This document shows, one piece after another, positions 1 to 6,200 of a stretch of 9,719 bases of DNA. Positions within the stretch are counted from its first letter, which is position 1, and every line of letters begins with the position of its first letter. A program made the translations under genes and the position numbers. This DNA comes from CAVSWN01 sp046728115 (GTDB lineage Bacteria; Acidobacteriota; Vicinamibacteria; Vicinamibacterales; CAVVIG01). A model generated the notes under the pieces. The model searched no databases. It was not told the DNA's origin and saw only the letters and a program-made list of their open reading frames with translations. The stretch is from NCBI GenBank assembly GCA_046728115.1, contig JBKPDW010000599.1:1-9719 (forward strand), given 5' to 3'.

Positions 1-685
1 TTCTCACACTAGATCGAGGAGCCTTCAGGCTACGAGCCGGCGGAGTGCGACTGCCGGCCTTCTTGCGCGACGTCCCGGGCCTGCCGCCCGTGCCGCACCA
101 GATTGGCAGGTTTTCGACCACGCCGCCATTTTTCGGGCTATTTCCTGACCTAACCGCCCGCAGCGGCAACGAGTTACTGGAAATGTCGGCCGGCCCACCC
201 AGGCTCTTGCCGGCTGTGCTGCCGCACTCGGGAACGGGAACCTGCGACCGACCAAGGCTCGAGGCGGCCCCGGGCCTCCGGCGAAGGACTGACGCTCCAC
301 GGAAGCAAAAGCCCTGGCCCTCAACTCGCGCCGAGCCGGCGCGAACGTCGGGGCGCCTTGCAGGCGCACAGCGTCCTCCCCCGCCGCGTCGCAGGAATGG
401 CAGCTCTGGAGCGTTCGCGTCGGCGACGACGAGATGGTGCGATCTCGAACCGGTCTATCTGCTTGAACGACGGCTGGGGCGCAGGGCCAGGGACGCTGAA
501 CCGCGGACTCGCGGACGGACCAAGCACGAGGGCACGCAGGACAACGCTCTGACCGCGATCACGGCGGCCTCCCTTGATCCGGAACAGCGCTCGGGGCCGT
601 GGCCAGTCACTTCCCTCCGCCGCGGCGATCCGTCACAGCGCCCCAGTCGCATCACAGTTCGTACTCGAGCGGTGGCGCGGGCCTG
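1..685 (-). pseudogene. Decayed tandem copy of parB, continuing past the left edge
   Basis: No open frame here looks like a gene, but the minus strand aligns in order with the intact parB at 750-1577. ATGCG at 648-652 matches parB codon 12. CTG-TTC-CGG-ATC ending at 576 matches the LIPI codons 33-36. DRFEI at 441-455 matches DRFQI (76-80). LGRS at 245-256 matches LGKS (151-154). ADISSNSLPLRAV at 152-190 matches ADISTKSLLLQVV (178-190). AAGGCCGG at 54-61 matches codons 225-227. The best DNA block, about 109-191 against 960-1047, includes an identical 14-mer, TGGAAATGTCGGCC. The DRFEI and ADIS segments lie in different frames, so at least one frameshift separates them, and the copy is net about 48 bases shorter between codons 12 and 225. 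Key ParB motifs (GERR, ENLQR) are destroyed. The last roughly 30 codons would lie outside the window. It is either a duplicate of the resident parB or a remnant of a related paralogue. Positions 686-749 hold nothing I recognise. Confidence 0.72.
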
Positions 686-749
686 TCGTCGCTTCGACCA
701 GCCGACGCGGGTGGCCCTCGACGCGAAGCCGGTGGGACGCGTGGTCGGT

Positions 750-1577
750 CTACGACCTGCTCTTGCGGAGGTCGCGGATGATGGCTTCCAGCGCCTCGAT
801 GATCTCGTCGCGGCTGGCGCGCGCTTTCGCGAAGCTGATTTTCAGGTTGAACGCCTTGGTCGGCGGCCGGTAGGCGAAGACGTAGTGCTTGGGCCGTCCG
901 GCCTTCGGTTTCTGCACAGCGTCCCGCAGCCGTTGCCGCGTCACGCCGGAACCCTGGCTGGCGAGCTTCTCGACCAGGGCGGTCATTTTTTCGGGCGTCT
1001 CCTGCCTAACGACCTGCAACAGCAATGACTTCGTGGAAATGTCGGCCAGCCGACACAGGCTGCGGACCTCCTCGGGCATCGCGTTGAGCGCCAGCGACTC
1101 GGTGACCGACGTCCGCGACTTCCCCAGCCGCCGCGCCAGATCCTCGTGCGTGTAGCCGCATTGCTCGGCGAGCCCCTGCAGCGCCTCCGATTCCTCGAAC
1201 GGGGTCAGATCCTTGCGCTGCAGATTCTCGATCAGCGCCAGCTCCAGCATCTCGGTCTCGTCGACGTTGCGCACCACGACCGGCAGCTCGCGCAGCCCGA
1301 CCTGAACGGCCGCCTGGTACCGGCGCTCGCCGGCGACGATCTGGAAGCGGTCGCCGCGCTGCCGGACGACCAGCGGCTCGAGAATCCCCTGCTCGGCGAT
1401 CGACGCGATGAGCTCCGAGAGATCGCCCATCACCTGGCGCGGCTGGCTCGGGTTCGGGTCGACGCGATCGATCGGAATCAGCCGCCCGATCGGCGTGCCG
1501 GCCGACGCTGCCAGGGCGTCGACATAGTGCGCGTCGTGGCGCATCGCCAGCGTCTCGGGGAGCCCTCGTCTAGGCAC
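750..1577 (-). CDS. parB: ParB/Spo0J family chromosome partitioning protein
   Basis: This is a 275-residue DNA-binding CTPase clamp that loads at parS sites and acts with ParA to segregate the chromosome. The N-terminal ParB domain starts at about residue 32 (LIPIDRVDPNPSQPR), as is usual for the family. The CTP-binding GERRYQAA lies at 83-90 and the ENLQRKDL motif at 117-124. A helix-turn-helix covers about 134-165 (LARRLGKSRTSV), and the basic dimerisation tail ends in DLRKS. I chose the GTG start at 1577 because AGGAGG lies 9 bases upstream inside parA, and because the RRGLP opening is typical of ParB. An in-frame ATG at 1544 is the alternative. The gene overlaps the end of parA by 8 bases, so the two are probably translationally coupled. 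No consensus parS (TGTTTCACGTGAAACA) was seen in the window. A decayed second copy lies directly downstream. Confidence 0.95.
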   Translation of the reverse strand: MPRRGLPETLAMRHDAHYVDALAASAGTPIGRLIPIDRVDPNPSQPRQVMGDLSELIASIAEQGILEPLVVRQRGDRFQIVAGERRYQAAVQVGLRELPVVVRNVDETEMLELALIENLQRKDLTPFEESEALQGLAEQCGYTHEDLARRLGKSRTSVTESLALNAMPEEVRSLCRLADISTKSLLLQVVRQETPEKMTALVEKLASQGSGVTRQRLRDAVQKPKAGRPKHYVFAYRPPTKAFNLKISFAKARASRDEIIEALEAIIRDLRKSRS

Positions 1578-2325
1578 GGTCGATGACCTCCTCGCACAGG
1601 CTGTAATATTCGGTCGCCCCGGTGGAATCCGGCGCGAAGGTGAAGATCGACTCCTTGTAGGCCGGACTCTCCTCCAGCCGCACGCTCTTCGTGATCACGG
1701 TCTTGAACACCTTGCCGCCGAACACCTTCTGAATCTGGGTGCGGATGTCGCGCGCGAGCGCCGTACGCTTGTCGTGCATCGTGATCACCACCCCCAGAAT
1801 CCGCAGCGCCGGATTCGGCCTGGCGCGGACCTTCTCGATCGTCTCGAGCAGATCGTCGGTCCCCTCGAGCGCGAAATACGACGACTGGATGGGGATCAGG
1901 AGATGCGTCGCGGCGACGAGCGCGTTCACCGTCAGCAGCCCCAGCGTCGGCGGACAGTCGATCACGATATTCGAATAGATTCGCCGCACCGGCTCGATCT
2001 TGTCCTTGAGCCGGAAGTGCGCATCCATCTCCCCCACCAGCTTCGCTTCGACCTTGGCGAGCGCGATCCGCGACGGCGCCACCGAAAGGCCGGGCAGCGC
2101 CGACGCCACGACCACGTCCTGGAGCGAGACCTGCGGATCGGCGATCGCGTCGTAGACCGTGCGCGTCACCTGCTGCATGTCGAGGAACGACAGCGTGCTG
2201 TTCGCCTGCGGATCGAGATCGATCAGCAGCGTCGGTTTGCCGCGCAGCGCGAGCGCGGCCGCCAGGTTGATCGCGGTCGTGGTCTTCCCGACCCCACCTT
2301 TTTGATTGGCTATGGCAACGATCAT
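1570..2325 (-). CDS. parA: ParA/Soj family partition ATPase
   Basis: This is a 251-residue P-loop ATPase of the MinD/ParA superfamily. In known members, ATP-bound dimers coat the nucleoid and are stimulated by ParB-parS complexes, which moves chromosome origins apart. The deviant Walker A motif KGGVGKTT is at residues 9-16, with the signature lysine K9. DLDPQ (36-40) and the Walker B segment VIDCPP (121-126) follow. It lacks the N-terminal helix-turn-helix found in plasmid P1-type ParA, so it is the short chromosomal Soj type. The ATG at 2325 is fixed by Walker A starting eight residues later. I see no clear Shine-Dalgarno in front of it. A candidate extended -10 box lies about 24 bases upstream. 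The stop overlaps the parB start. The gene sits behind recN-miaB-DUF151 rather than beside rsmG/mnmG, its common place in many bacteria. Confidence 0.96.
   Translation of the reverse strand: MIVAIANQKGGVGKTTTAINLAAALALRGKPTLLIDLDPQANSTLSFLDMQQVTRTVYDAIADPQVSLQDVVVASALPGLSVAPSRIALAKVEAKLVGEMDAHFRLKDKIEPVRRIYSNIVIDCPPTLGLLTVNALVAATHLLIPIQSSYFALEGTDDLLETIEKVRARPNPALRILGVVITMHDKRTALARDIRTQIQKVFGGKVFKTVITKSVRLEESPAYKESIFTFAPDSTGATEYYSLCEEVIDRA
1587..1592 (-). promoter_or_regulatory. Shine-Dalgarno of parB inside parA
   Basis: The minus strand reads AGGAGG here, 9 bases before the GTG at 1577. It lies in the last codons of parA and decides the GTG start over the later ATG at 1544. Confidence 0.75.
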
Positions 2326-2348
2326 CAGACCAACGGCGAGCCGACGGA

Positions 2349-2357
2349 ATTGTAACA
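2349..2357 (-). promoter_or_regulatory. Candidate extended -10 promoter for parA-parB
   Basis: The minus strand reads TGTTACAAT, which fits the extended -10 form TGn-TATAAT with one mismatch in the hexamer. The -35 position (CTCGCC at 17-base spacing) is poor, as is tolerated for extended -10 promoters. Transcription would begin near 2342, giving a leader of about 17 bases before the parA ATG. This would let parAB be transcribed apart from the upstream recN operon. It is an inference from sequence only. Confidence 0.35.
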
Positions 2358-2397
2358 GCAGTTGGTGTGCGGGCGAGGTGCAGAATTGGCGACTGGT

Positions 2398-2474
2398 GTG
2401 AAATTGGTCAGGTCACCAAGACTCGCGTGGATGCGGCACCGTCACCAAGACTCGTGGATGCGGCACCAATTCAC
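2398..2474. repeat. Imperfect inverted repeat bracketing the tandem repeat
   Basis: GTGAAATTGGT at 2398-2408 is the reverse complement of ACCAATTCAC at 2465-2474 apart from one extra A. The arms enclose the tandem repeat, and the right arm runs into the DUF151 stop codon. The arrangement resembles a small mobile or REP-like intergenic element, but no transposase is nearby. Confidence 0.55.
2412..2467 (+). repeat. Two-copy tandem repeat, 29 and 27 bases
   Basis: Copy 1 (2412-2440) and copy 2 (2441-2467) abut exactly. They begin GTCACCAAGACTCG and end TGGATGCGGCACC, and are identical except for an extra CG in copy 1 at the middle. The pair fills most of the gap between the DUF151 stop and the parA promoter region. 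It has no coding potential that I can see. It could be slipped-strand expansion or part of a dispersed intergenic repeat family. Confidence 0.9.
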
Positions 2475-2956
2475 ATCTTGTACTTGCCGAGATCGTCGGG
2501 GTCGAGACTCTCCAGCCACTTGTGCAGCCGATCGGCGTCGGTCTTGTCGGAGGAGAAATCGACCGTCTTCGCGTGATCGATCACCCGATCCTCGACGAAG
2601 ATCGGCGCCCGCGTGCGAAGCGCCAGCGCAATCGCATCGCTCGGCCGGGCGTCGATGGCCACCGTATCGCCATCGAGCGCCAGGTAGATGAGCGCGTAGA
2701 ACGTGTTCTCCTGCAGATCGCAGACGACCACCTTCTGGACGGTGGCGTGCAGATCCTGAATGACGTTCCGCAGCAGATCGTGCGTCATCGGCCTCGGCGT
2801 CGCAATGTTCTCAATCTGCAGCGCGATGGCGTTGGCCTCGAAGATGCCGACCCAGATCGGCAGGACGCGCTGCCCTTCCTTGTCGCGCAGAATCACGATC
2901 GGTGTGTTCGTGATCGGATCCACCATCAGCCCCTTGATCGACATCTCGATTTGCAT
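2471..2956 (-). CDS. DUF151 bifunctional nuclease family protein
   Basis: This 161-residue protein matches the DUF151 (bifunctional nuclease, BFN) family. The family features seen are the opening IKGLMVDPITNTPIVILRD, the LPIWVGIFEANAIAL segment, the central MTHDLL, the beta-rich FYALIYLALDGDTVAIDARP, and SDAIALALRTRAPIFV. A charged tail ends in LGKYKM. Plant members were reported to have DNase and RNase activity; the bacterial role is mostly unknown, so nuclease function here is by family name only. No signal peptide or membrane segment is visible. I prefer the ATG at 2956 over the in-frame GTG at 2962, because AGG lies 8 bases before the ATG but only 2 before the GTG. The gap from the miaB stop is 9 bases, so the gene is in the recN-miaB operon. 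The domain fills nearly the whole protein, with no added UVR domain. Confidence 0.9.
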   Translation of the reverse strand: MQIEMSIKGLMVDPITNTPIVILRDKEGQRVLPIWVGIFEANAIALQIENIATPRPMTHDLLRNVIQDLHATVQKVVVCDLQENTFYALIYLALDGDTVAIDARPSDAIALALRTRAPIFVEDRVIDHAKTVDFSSDKTDADRLHKWLESLDPDDLGKYKM

Positions 2957-2965
2957 GGTCACAAC

Positions 2966-4336
2966 CTAGGCACGCGGCGTGCCGCTGTCAATCCCCTTTT
3001 GCCCGACCGCCCGGCCCCACACGCTGTGGGGCCCGGCGCGCTCCACCTCGACCATCATCATGCGCCCGATCCAGGCGGGTGGACCCGGCAAATTGACGAC
3101 GACGTTCTCGCTCGTCCGGCCCGACAACTCGGTCTCCCGACGGCGGCTCGCGGCGTCGACCAGGACCTCGACCCGCCGTCCGAGCAGGTCGTGGTTCAAC
3201 GCGCTTTGAATTTCCCGCTGCAGCCCCTGGAGGGCGACGATCCGCCGCGTCTTCTCCTCGTCGGGGACATCGTCAGGCATCCGCTTCTCGGCGAGCGTGC
3301 TCGGCCGCGCCGAGTACTTGAACGAAAACATGCTGTGATACCGGACCGCGCGTGTCAGCGACAGCGTCCTTTCGAAGTCCGATTCGGTTTCGCCAGGGAA
3401 GCCGACAATCATATCGGTCGATAGGGCGACGTCCGGCAGGCGCTCCCGAATTCGCGCGACAAGGTCGAGATAGCTGTCGCGCGTGTAGCGGCGGCGCATC
3501 GCCTCGAGCACGCGTGTCGACCCAGACTGCACCGGCAGATGCAGATGGCGGCAGATTTTCGGGAGACGCGCCATCGTGTCGAGGAAACGAGCGGTCACGT
3601 GTCGCGGGTGGGGACTCGCGAACCGGATGCGATCGACCCCCTCGACGCCGTGGACCGCCTCGAGGAGTCCGCTGAAGTCGCACGCCGGATCGTCGGGCGC
3701 CGAGTAATGGTTCACGATCTGCCCGAGCAGTTGCACTTCGCGATGGCCCCTCTCGGCGGCATCACGCACCTCGGCGAGGATGTCGGCCTTCGGCCGCATC
3801 CGCTCGTGCCCTCGCGTGTATGGCACGACGCAGAAGCTGCAGAACTCGTTGCACCCTTCGATAATCGTCACGTAGGCCTTGACGGGATCGTGACGTACGC
3901 TCACGCCAAGCGGCCACGTGACATCGTCCTGGGCGCTGAGATCGATGAGCGGGACGGAGGTGCGGCCGGGGACGGAGGTTGCCTGTTCGACCAGCAGCGG
4001 CAGTCGGCGAATCGCCTGGGTGCCTACGATCACGTCGGCAACGCCCGGCGCCCGTCTGGCAATCGCCTCGCCTTCCTGCTGCGCCACGCAGCCGGCAACG
4101 GCGACGACGGGATCGTGGCCCAGTTCGCTGGCCAGCAGGCGGAGCTCGCCCAGTCGCGTGAACAGCTTCTCCTCCGCGCGCTCGCGAACGCTGCAGGTGT
4201 TGATGACGACCACATCCGCGTCGGCTGCGTCGGCGGTAGCCTCGAACCCGGCCTGCTCCAGTAACCCCGCCATGCGCTCGGAGTCGTGCACGTTCATCTG
4301 GCAGCCGTACGTTTCGATCAGGTACTTGCGAGCCAT
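2966..4336 (-). CDS. miaB: tRNA-2-methylthio-N6-dimethylallyladenosine synthase MiaB
   Basis: This is a 456-residue radical-SAM methylthiotransferase that adds a 2-methylthio group to i6A37 of tRNAs reading UNN codons. The N-terminal UPF0004 domain carries three iron-sulfur cysteines, C12 (ETYGCQMN), C48 (INTCSVRE) and C83 (AGCVAQ). The radical-SAM CxxxCxxC is C162, C166 and C169 (GCNEFCSFC), followed by VVPYTRGHERMR. LSTDMIVGFPGETE is at 306-319. A TRAM RNA-binding domain covers about 383-445. Full length and NTCSVRE favour MiaB over RimO or MtaB. The usual GQNVN motif reads GQIVN at 205-209. The ATG directly follows the recN TGA with no spacer. GGAAGG at 4345-4350 gives a Shine-Dalgarno 8 bases upstream, so the two genes are coupled. 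Confidence 0.95.
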   Translation of the reverse strand: MARKYLIETYGCQMNVHDSERMAGLLEQAGFEATADAADADVVVINTCSVRERAEEKLFTRLGELRLLASELGHDPVVAVAGCVAQQEGEAIARRAPGVADVIVGTQAIRRLPLLVEQATSVPGRTSVPLIDLSAQDDVTWPLGVSVRHDPVKAYVTIIEGCNEFCSFCVVPYTRGHERMRPKADILAEVRDAAERGHREVQLLGQIVNHYSAPDDPACDFSGLLEAVHGVEGVDRIRFASPHPRHVTARFLDTMARLPKICRHLHLPVQSGSTRVLEAMRRRYTRDSYLDLVARIRERLPDVALSTDMIVGFPGETESDFERTLSLTRAVRYHSMFSFKYSARPSTLAEKRMPDDVPDEEKTRRIVALQGLQREIQSALNHDLLGRRVEVLVDAASRRRETELSGRTSENVVVNLPGPPAWIGRMMMVEVERAGPHSVWGRAVGQKGIDSGTPRA

Positions 4337-6079
4337 TCACCGCGCCTTCCGTTTTCGCGCCTGCGGGGCGGACATCTCGGCGGTTTCGCCTTTCGCCGCG
4401 TGACTTTCGCCTTTCGCTTTCGCCCTGCCCGCAAGCATTTCGCGGGCCGAGTTACGAAGCGCGTCCGTAATGGCCCGTCCGCCCAGCATCCTCGATAGCT
4501 CCTCCACGCGTCCAGCGTCATCCAACCGACGAACGCTGGTGCGCGTCCGGCCGGAGTCTACGCGTTTGCAGATCTGAAAGTGCGCGTCCGCATACGCGGC
4601 AATCTGCGGCAGATGGGTGATGCACAGCACCTGGAAGGCCGATCCCAATCCGCGCAGACGTCGCCCGACGGCATCGGCCGCACGGCCCCCGATCCCTGCG
4701 TCCACCTCGTCGAAGATCAATCCGGGCGCCGAGCCGCTTGGCGGGCGGTCGTGTGCGTCGCTGAAACCGTGACGGGTCGTTGCCGTCAGTGTCTTGATTG
4801 CCAGCATGATGCGCGAGAGCTCGCCGCCCGACACGATTCGGGCAAGCGGCCGAAGATCCTCGCCGGGGTTGGGCGACACGAACAGTTCGGCAGCGTCGAT
4901 TCCGTGGGCGCCCCACGCCGATTCGGGCAGCTGGTCGGCGAATCGGACCTCGATCCGTGTCCCCGCCATGGCCAACTCGGCGAGAACCGCCTCCAACTCG
5001 CTGCCGAAAACCGGCGCAATACGCTGCCGTGCACGCGACAATTCGTTCGCGACGTCCAGATAGGCGCGGCGCGCGACAGCGTGCTCCCGTTCGAGCTCCG
5101 CCATGCGGTCATCGCCGCTCTCCAGGTCGGCCAGTTCGCGCCGCAGCGCATCACGCTTGTCGATGACGTCAGCCAATGCGGGACCGTGTTTTCGTTTCAG
5201 ACGCTCGACGAGCGCCAGGCGTTCCTCCACCTCCTGCAGCCTGGCCGGGGACGCGTCGATGCCATCGGCGTAGCGGCGGAGGAAGAGCGCGAGATCTTCG
5301 AGCTGAGACTTGATGTCTTCCCGCACGTCGAGGTAGGGCTGAAACTGTGGATCGACGGTCGCAAGTTCGCCGACGCGGCGCCAGACGTGTCCAAGTGTGG
5401 CGAGGATGGCATCATCGCTCTCGTAGAGTGACGCGTAACTCTCCGTGCACAGTCGCCCGAGACGCTCCGCGTTGGCCAGTACCTGACGCTGCGCCGACAG
5501 CTCCTCGTCTTCGCCGGGCCGCAGCGCCGCCCGATCCAGCTCGCCGAGTTGAAACCGAATGAGGTCGAGCCGGTCACCGCGATCACGCGCAGCGGTTCGC
5601 AGGCGGGCGAGTTCCGCGCGTGCCGTCTGCAGCGCCTCGAATGCGGCGGACGTTCGACTGGCGATCGGCGCCAGCGCGCCGTAGGCGTCGAGAACACCAA
5701 GGTGGGTCGCGGGATCGAGCAGGGTGTGATGCTCGTGTTGACCGTGCAGCTCGATCAGGCGGGACGACAGTTCTTTCAGCGCCCCGGCGGTTGCGAGCGC
5801 TCCATCGACGAGGGCGCGGCTTCGGCCTTGCGCAGTGATCTCGCGACGGACGACCAACTCCTCGCCACCGCTCTCGAAGATGGCTTCGACGGTGGCAGTC
5901 TCCTCGCCCGTCCGCACCAGGTCCCCCGAAGCTCGGCCTCCCAGAAGCAGCCCGACGGCCTCGACCAGGATCGACTTGCCGGCGCCCGTTTCCCCGGTCA
6001 GGACGTTGAGGCCGGCCTCGAACTCGACGTCGACGGCATCGATCACGGCGAGCTGGGCAATTCGGAGGAACCGAAGCAT
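4337..6079 (-). CDS. recN: DNA repair protein RecN
   Basis: This is a 580-residue SMC-like ATPase that acts in double-strand break repair, holding or moving broken DNA for recombination. Walker A GETGAGKS is at 29-36. Long heptad-like, Arg/Glu/Leu-rich arms follow at about 143-215 and 275-355. The ABC signature VSGGELS is at 416-422, Walker B LIFDEVDAGIGG at 454-465, and the switch segment CITHLPQIAA at 486-495. The opening MLRFLRIAQLAVID is typical and supports the ATG at 6079. No Shine-Dalgarno is evident before it. It is the first gene of the leftward operon. A hydrophilic tail after about residue 548 contains a short repeat (AKGE at 555-558 and 562-565) and is rich in Lys and Arg. That tail is probably disordered and lies beyond the conserved core. 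Confidence 0.96.
   Translation of the reverse strand: MLRFLRIAQLAVIDAVDVEFEAGLNVLTGETGAGKSILVEAVGLLLGGRASGDLVRTGEETATVEAIFESGGEELVVRREITAQGRSRALVDGALATAGALKELSSRLIELHGQHEHHTLLDPATHLGVLDAYGALAPIASRTSAAFEALQTARAELARLRTAARDRGDRLDLIRFQLGELDRAALRPGEDEELSAQRQVLANAERLGRLCTESYASLYESDDAILATLGHVWRRVGELATVDPQFQPYLDVREDIKSQLEDLALFLRRYADGIDASPARLQEVEERLALVERLKRKHGPALADVIDKRDALRRELADLESGDDRMAELEREHAVARRAYLDVANELSRARQRIAPVFGSELEAVLAELAMAGTRIEVRFADQLPESAWGAHGIDAAELFVSPNPGEDLRPLARIVSGGELSRIMLAIKTLTATTRHGFSDAHDRPPSGSAPGLIFDEVDAGIGGRAADAVGRRLRGLGSAFQVLCITHLPQIAAYADAHFQICKRVDSGRTRTSVRRLDDAGRVEELSRMLGGRAITDALRNSAREMLAGRAKAKGESHAAKGETAEMSAPQARKRKAR
4384..4417 (-). repeat. Direct repeat in the recN 3' end
   Basis: TTTCGCCTTTCGC occurs at 4384-4396 and 4405-4417, with starts 21 bases (seven codons) apart. 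It encodes the repeated AKGE of the RecN tail. The in-frame spacing is compatible with slippage in a disordered tail. Confidence 0.7.
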
Positions 6080-6118
6080 GCGGGCCGGTATTGCCGGAAC
6101 TCCAATGGTAACATAGGT

Positions 6119-6147
6119 TTGACAGCGATTTCACAGCGTGATACAGT
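6119..6147 (+). promoter_or_regulatory. Candidate sigma-70 promoter of the tol operon
   Basis: A perfect -35 TTGACA at 6119-6124 is followed by a 17-base spacer and TACAGT at 6142-6147 (4 of 6 to TATAAT). Transcription would start near 6154. This makes the GTG at 6138 an unlikely start and supports TTG 6201. The spacer carries ACAGCG twice, at 6122-6127 and 6133-6138, 11 bases apart, so a regulator could bind one face of the helix. The recN start at 6079 faces the other way; I could not identify a convincing recN promoter on the minus strand. Confidence 0.6.
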
Positions 6148-6159
6148 TTTGCCTGAGGC

Positions 6160-6180
6160 GCTGTCCCAGCGGCGCACAGC
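6160..6180 (+). promoter_or_regulatory. Small inverted repeat in the tolQ leader
   Basis: GCTGT at 6160-6164 and ACAGC at 6176-6180 are reverse complements around an 11-base spacer, just after the predicted transcription start. This resembles but does not match the E. coli LexA box, whose CTGT and ACAG are 8 bases apart. It may be an operator, a weak hairpin or chance. Confidence 0.25.
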
Positions 6181-6190
6181 TCGGTTTTGC

Positions 6191-6195
6191 GGAGG
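6191..6195 (+). promoter_or_regulatory. Shine-Dalgarno fixing the TTG start of tolQ
   Basis: GGAGG here stands 5 bases before the in-frame TTG at 6201. The alternative ATG at 6237 lacks a comparable site. Confidence 0.65.
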
Positions 6196-6200
6196 CTCGT

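Noticed and set aside
744..758. GGTCG/CGACC hairpin at the parB stop as a terminator
   Set aside because: Only a 5-base stem with no following T run on the minus strand, and it overlaps the stop codon.
45..1028. 327-codon open frame on the plus strand
   Set aside because: It lies antisense to parB and to the parB relic, has arginine/proline-rich composition typical of GC-rich shadow frames, and shows no domain.
2522..3424. 300-codon plus-strand open frame
   Set aside because: Antisense to the DUF151 gene and miaB, both strongly supported; composition is shadow-like (Arg, His, Asp, Pro).
6160..6180. LexA (SOS) box in the recN-tolQ gap
   Set aside because: CTGT and ACAG are present but 11 bases apart instead of 8, and the site lies beyond the tol promoter, about 80 bases from recN.
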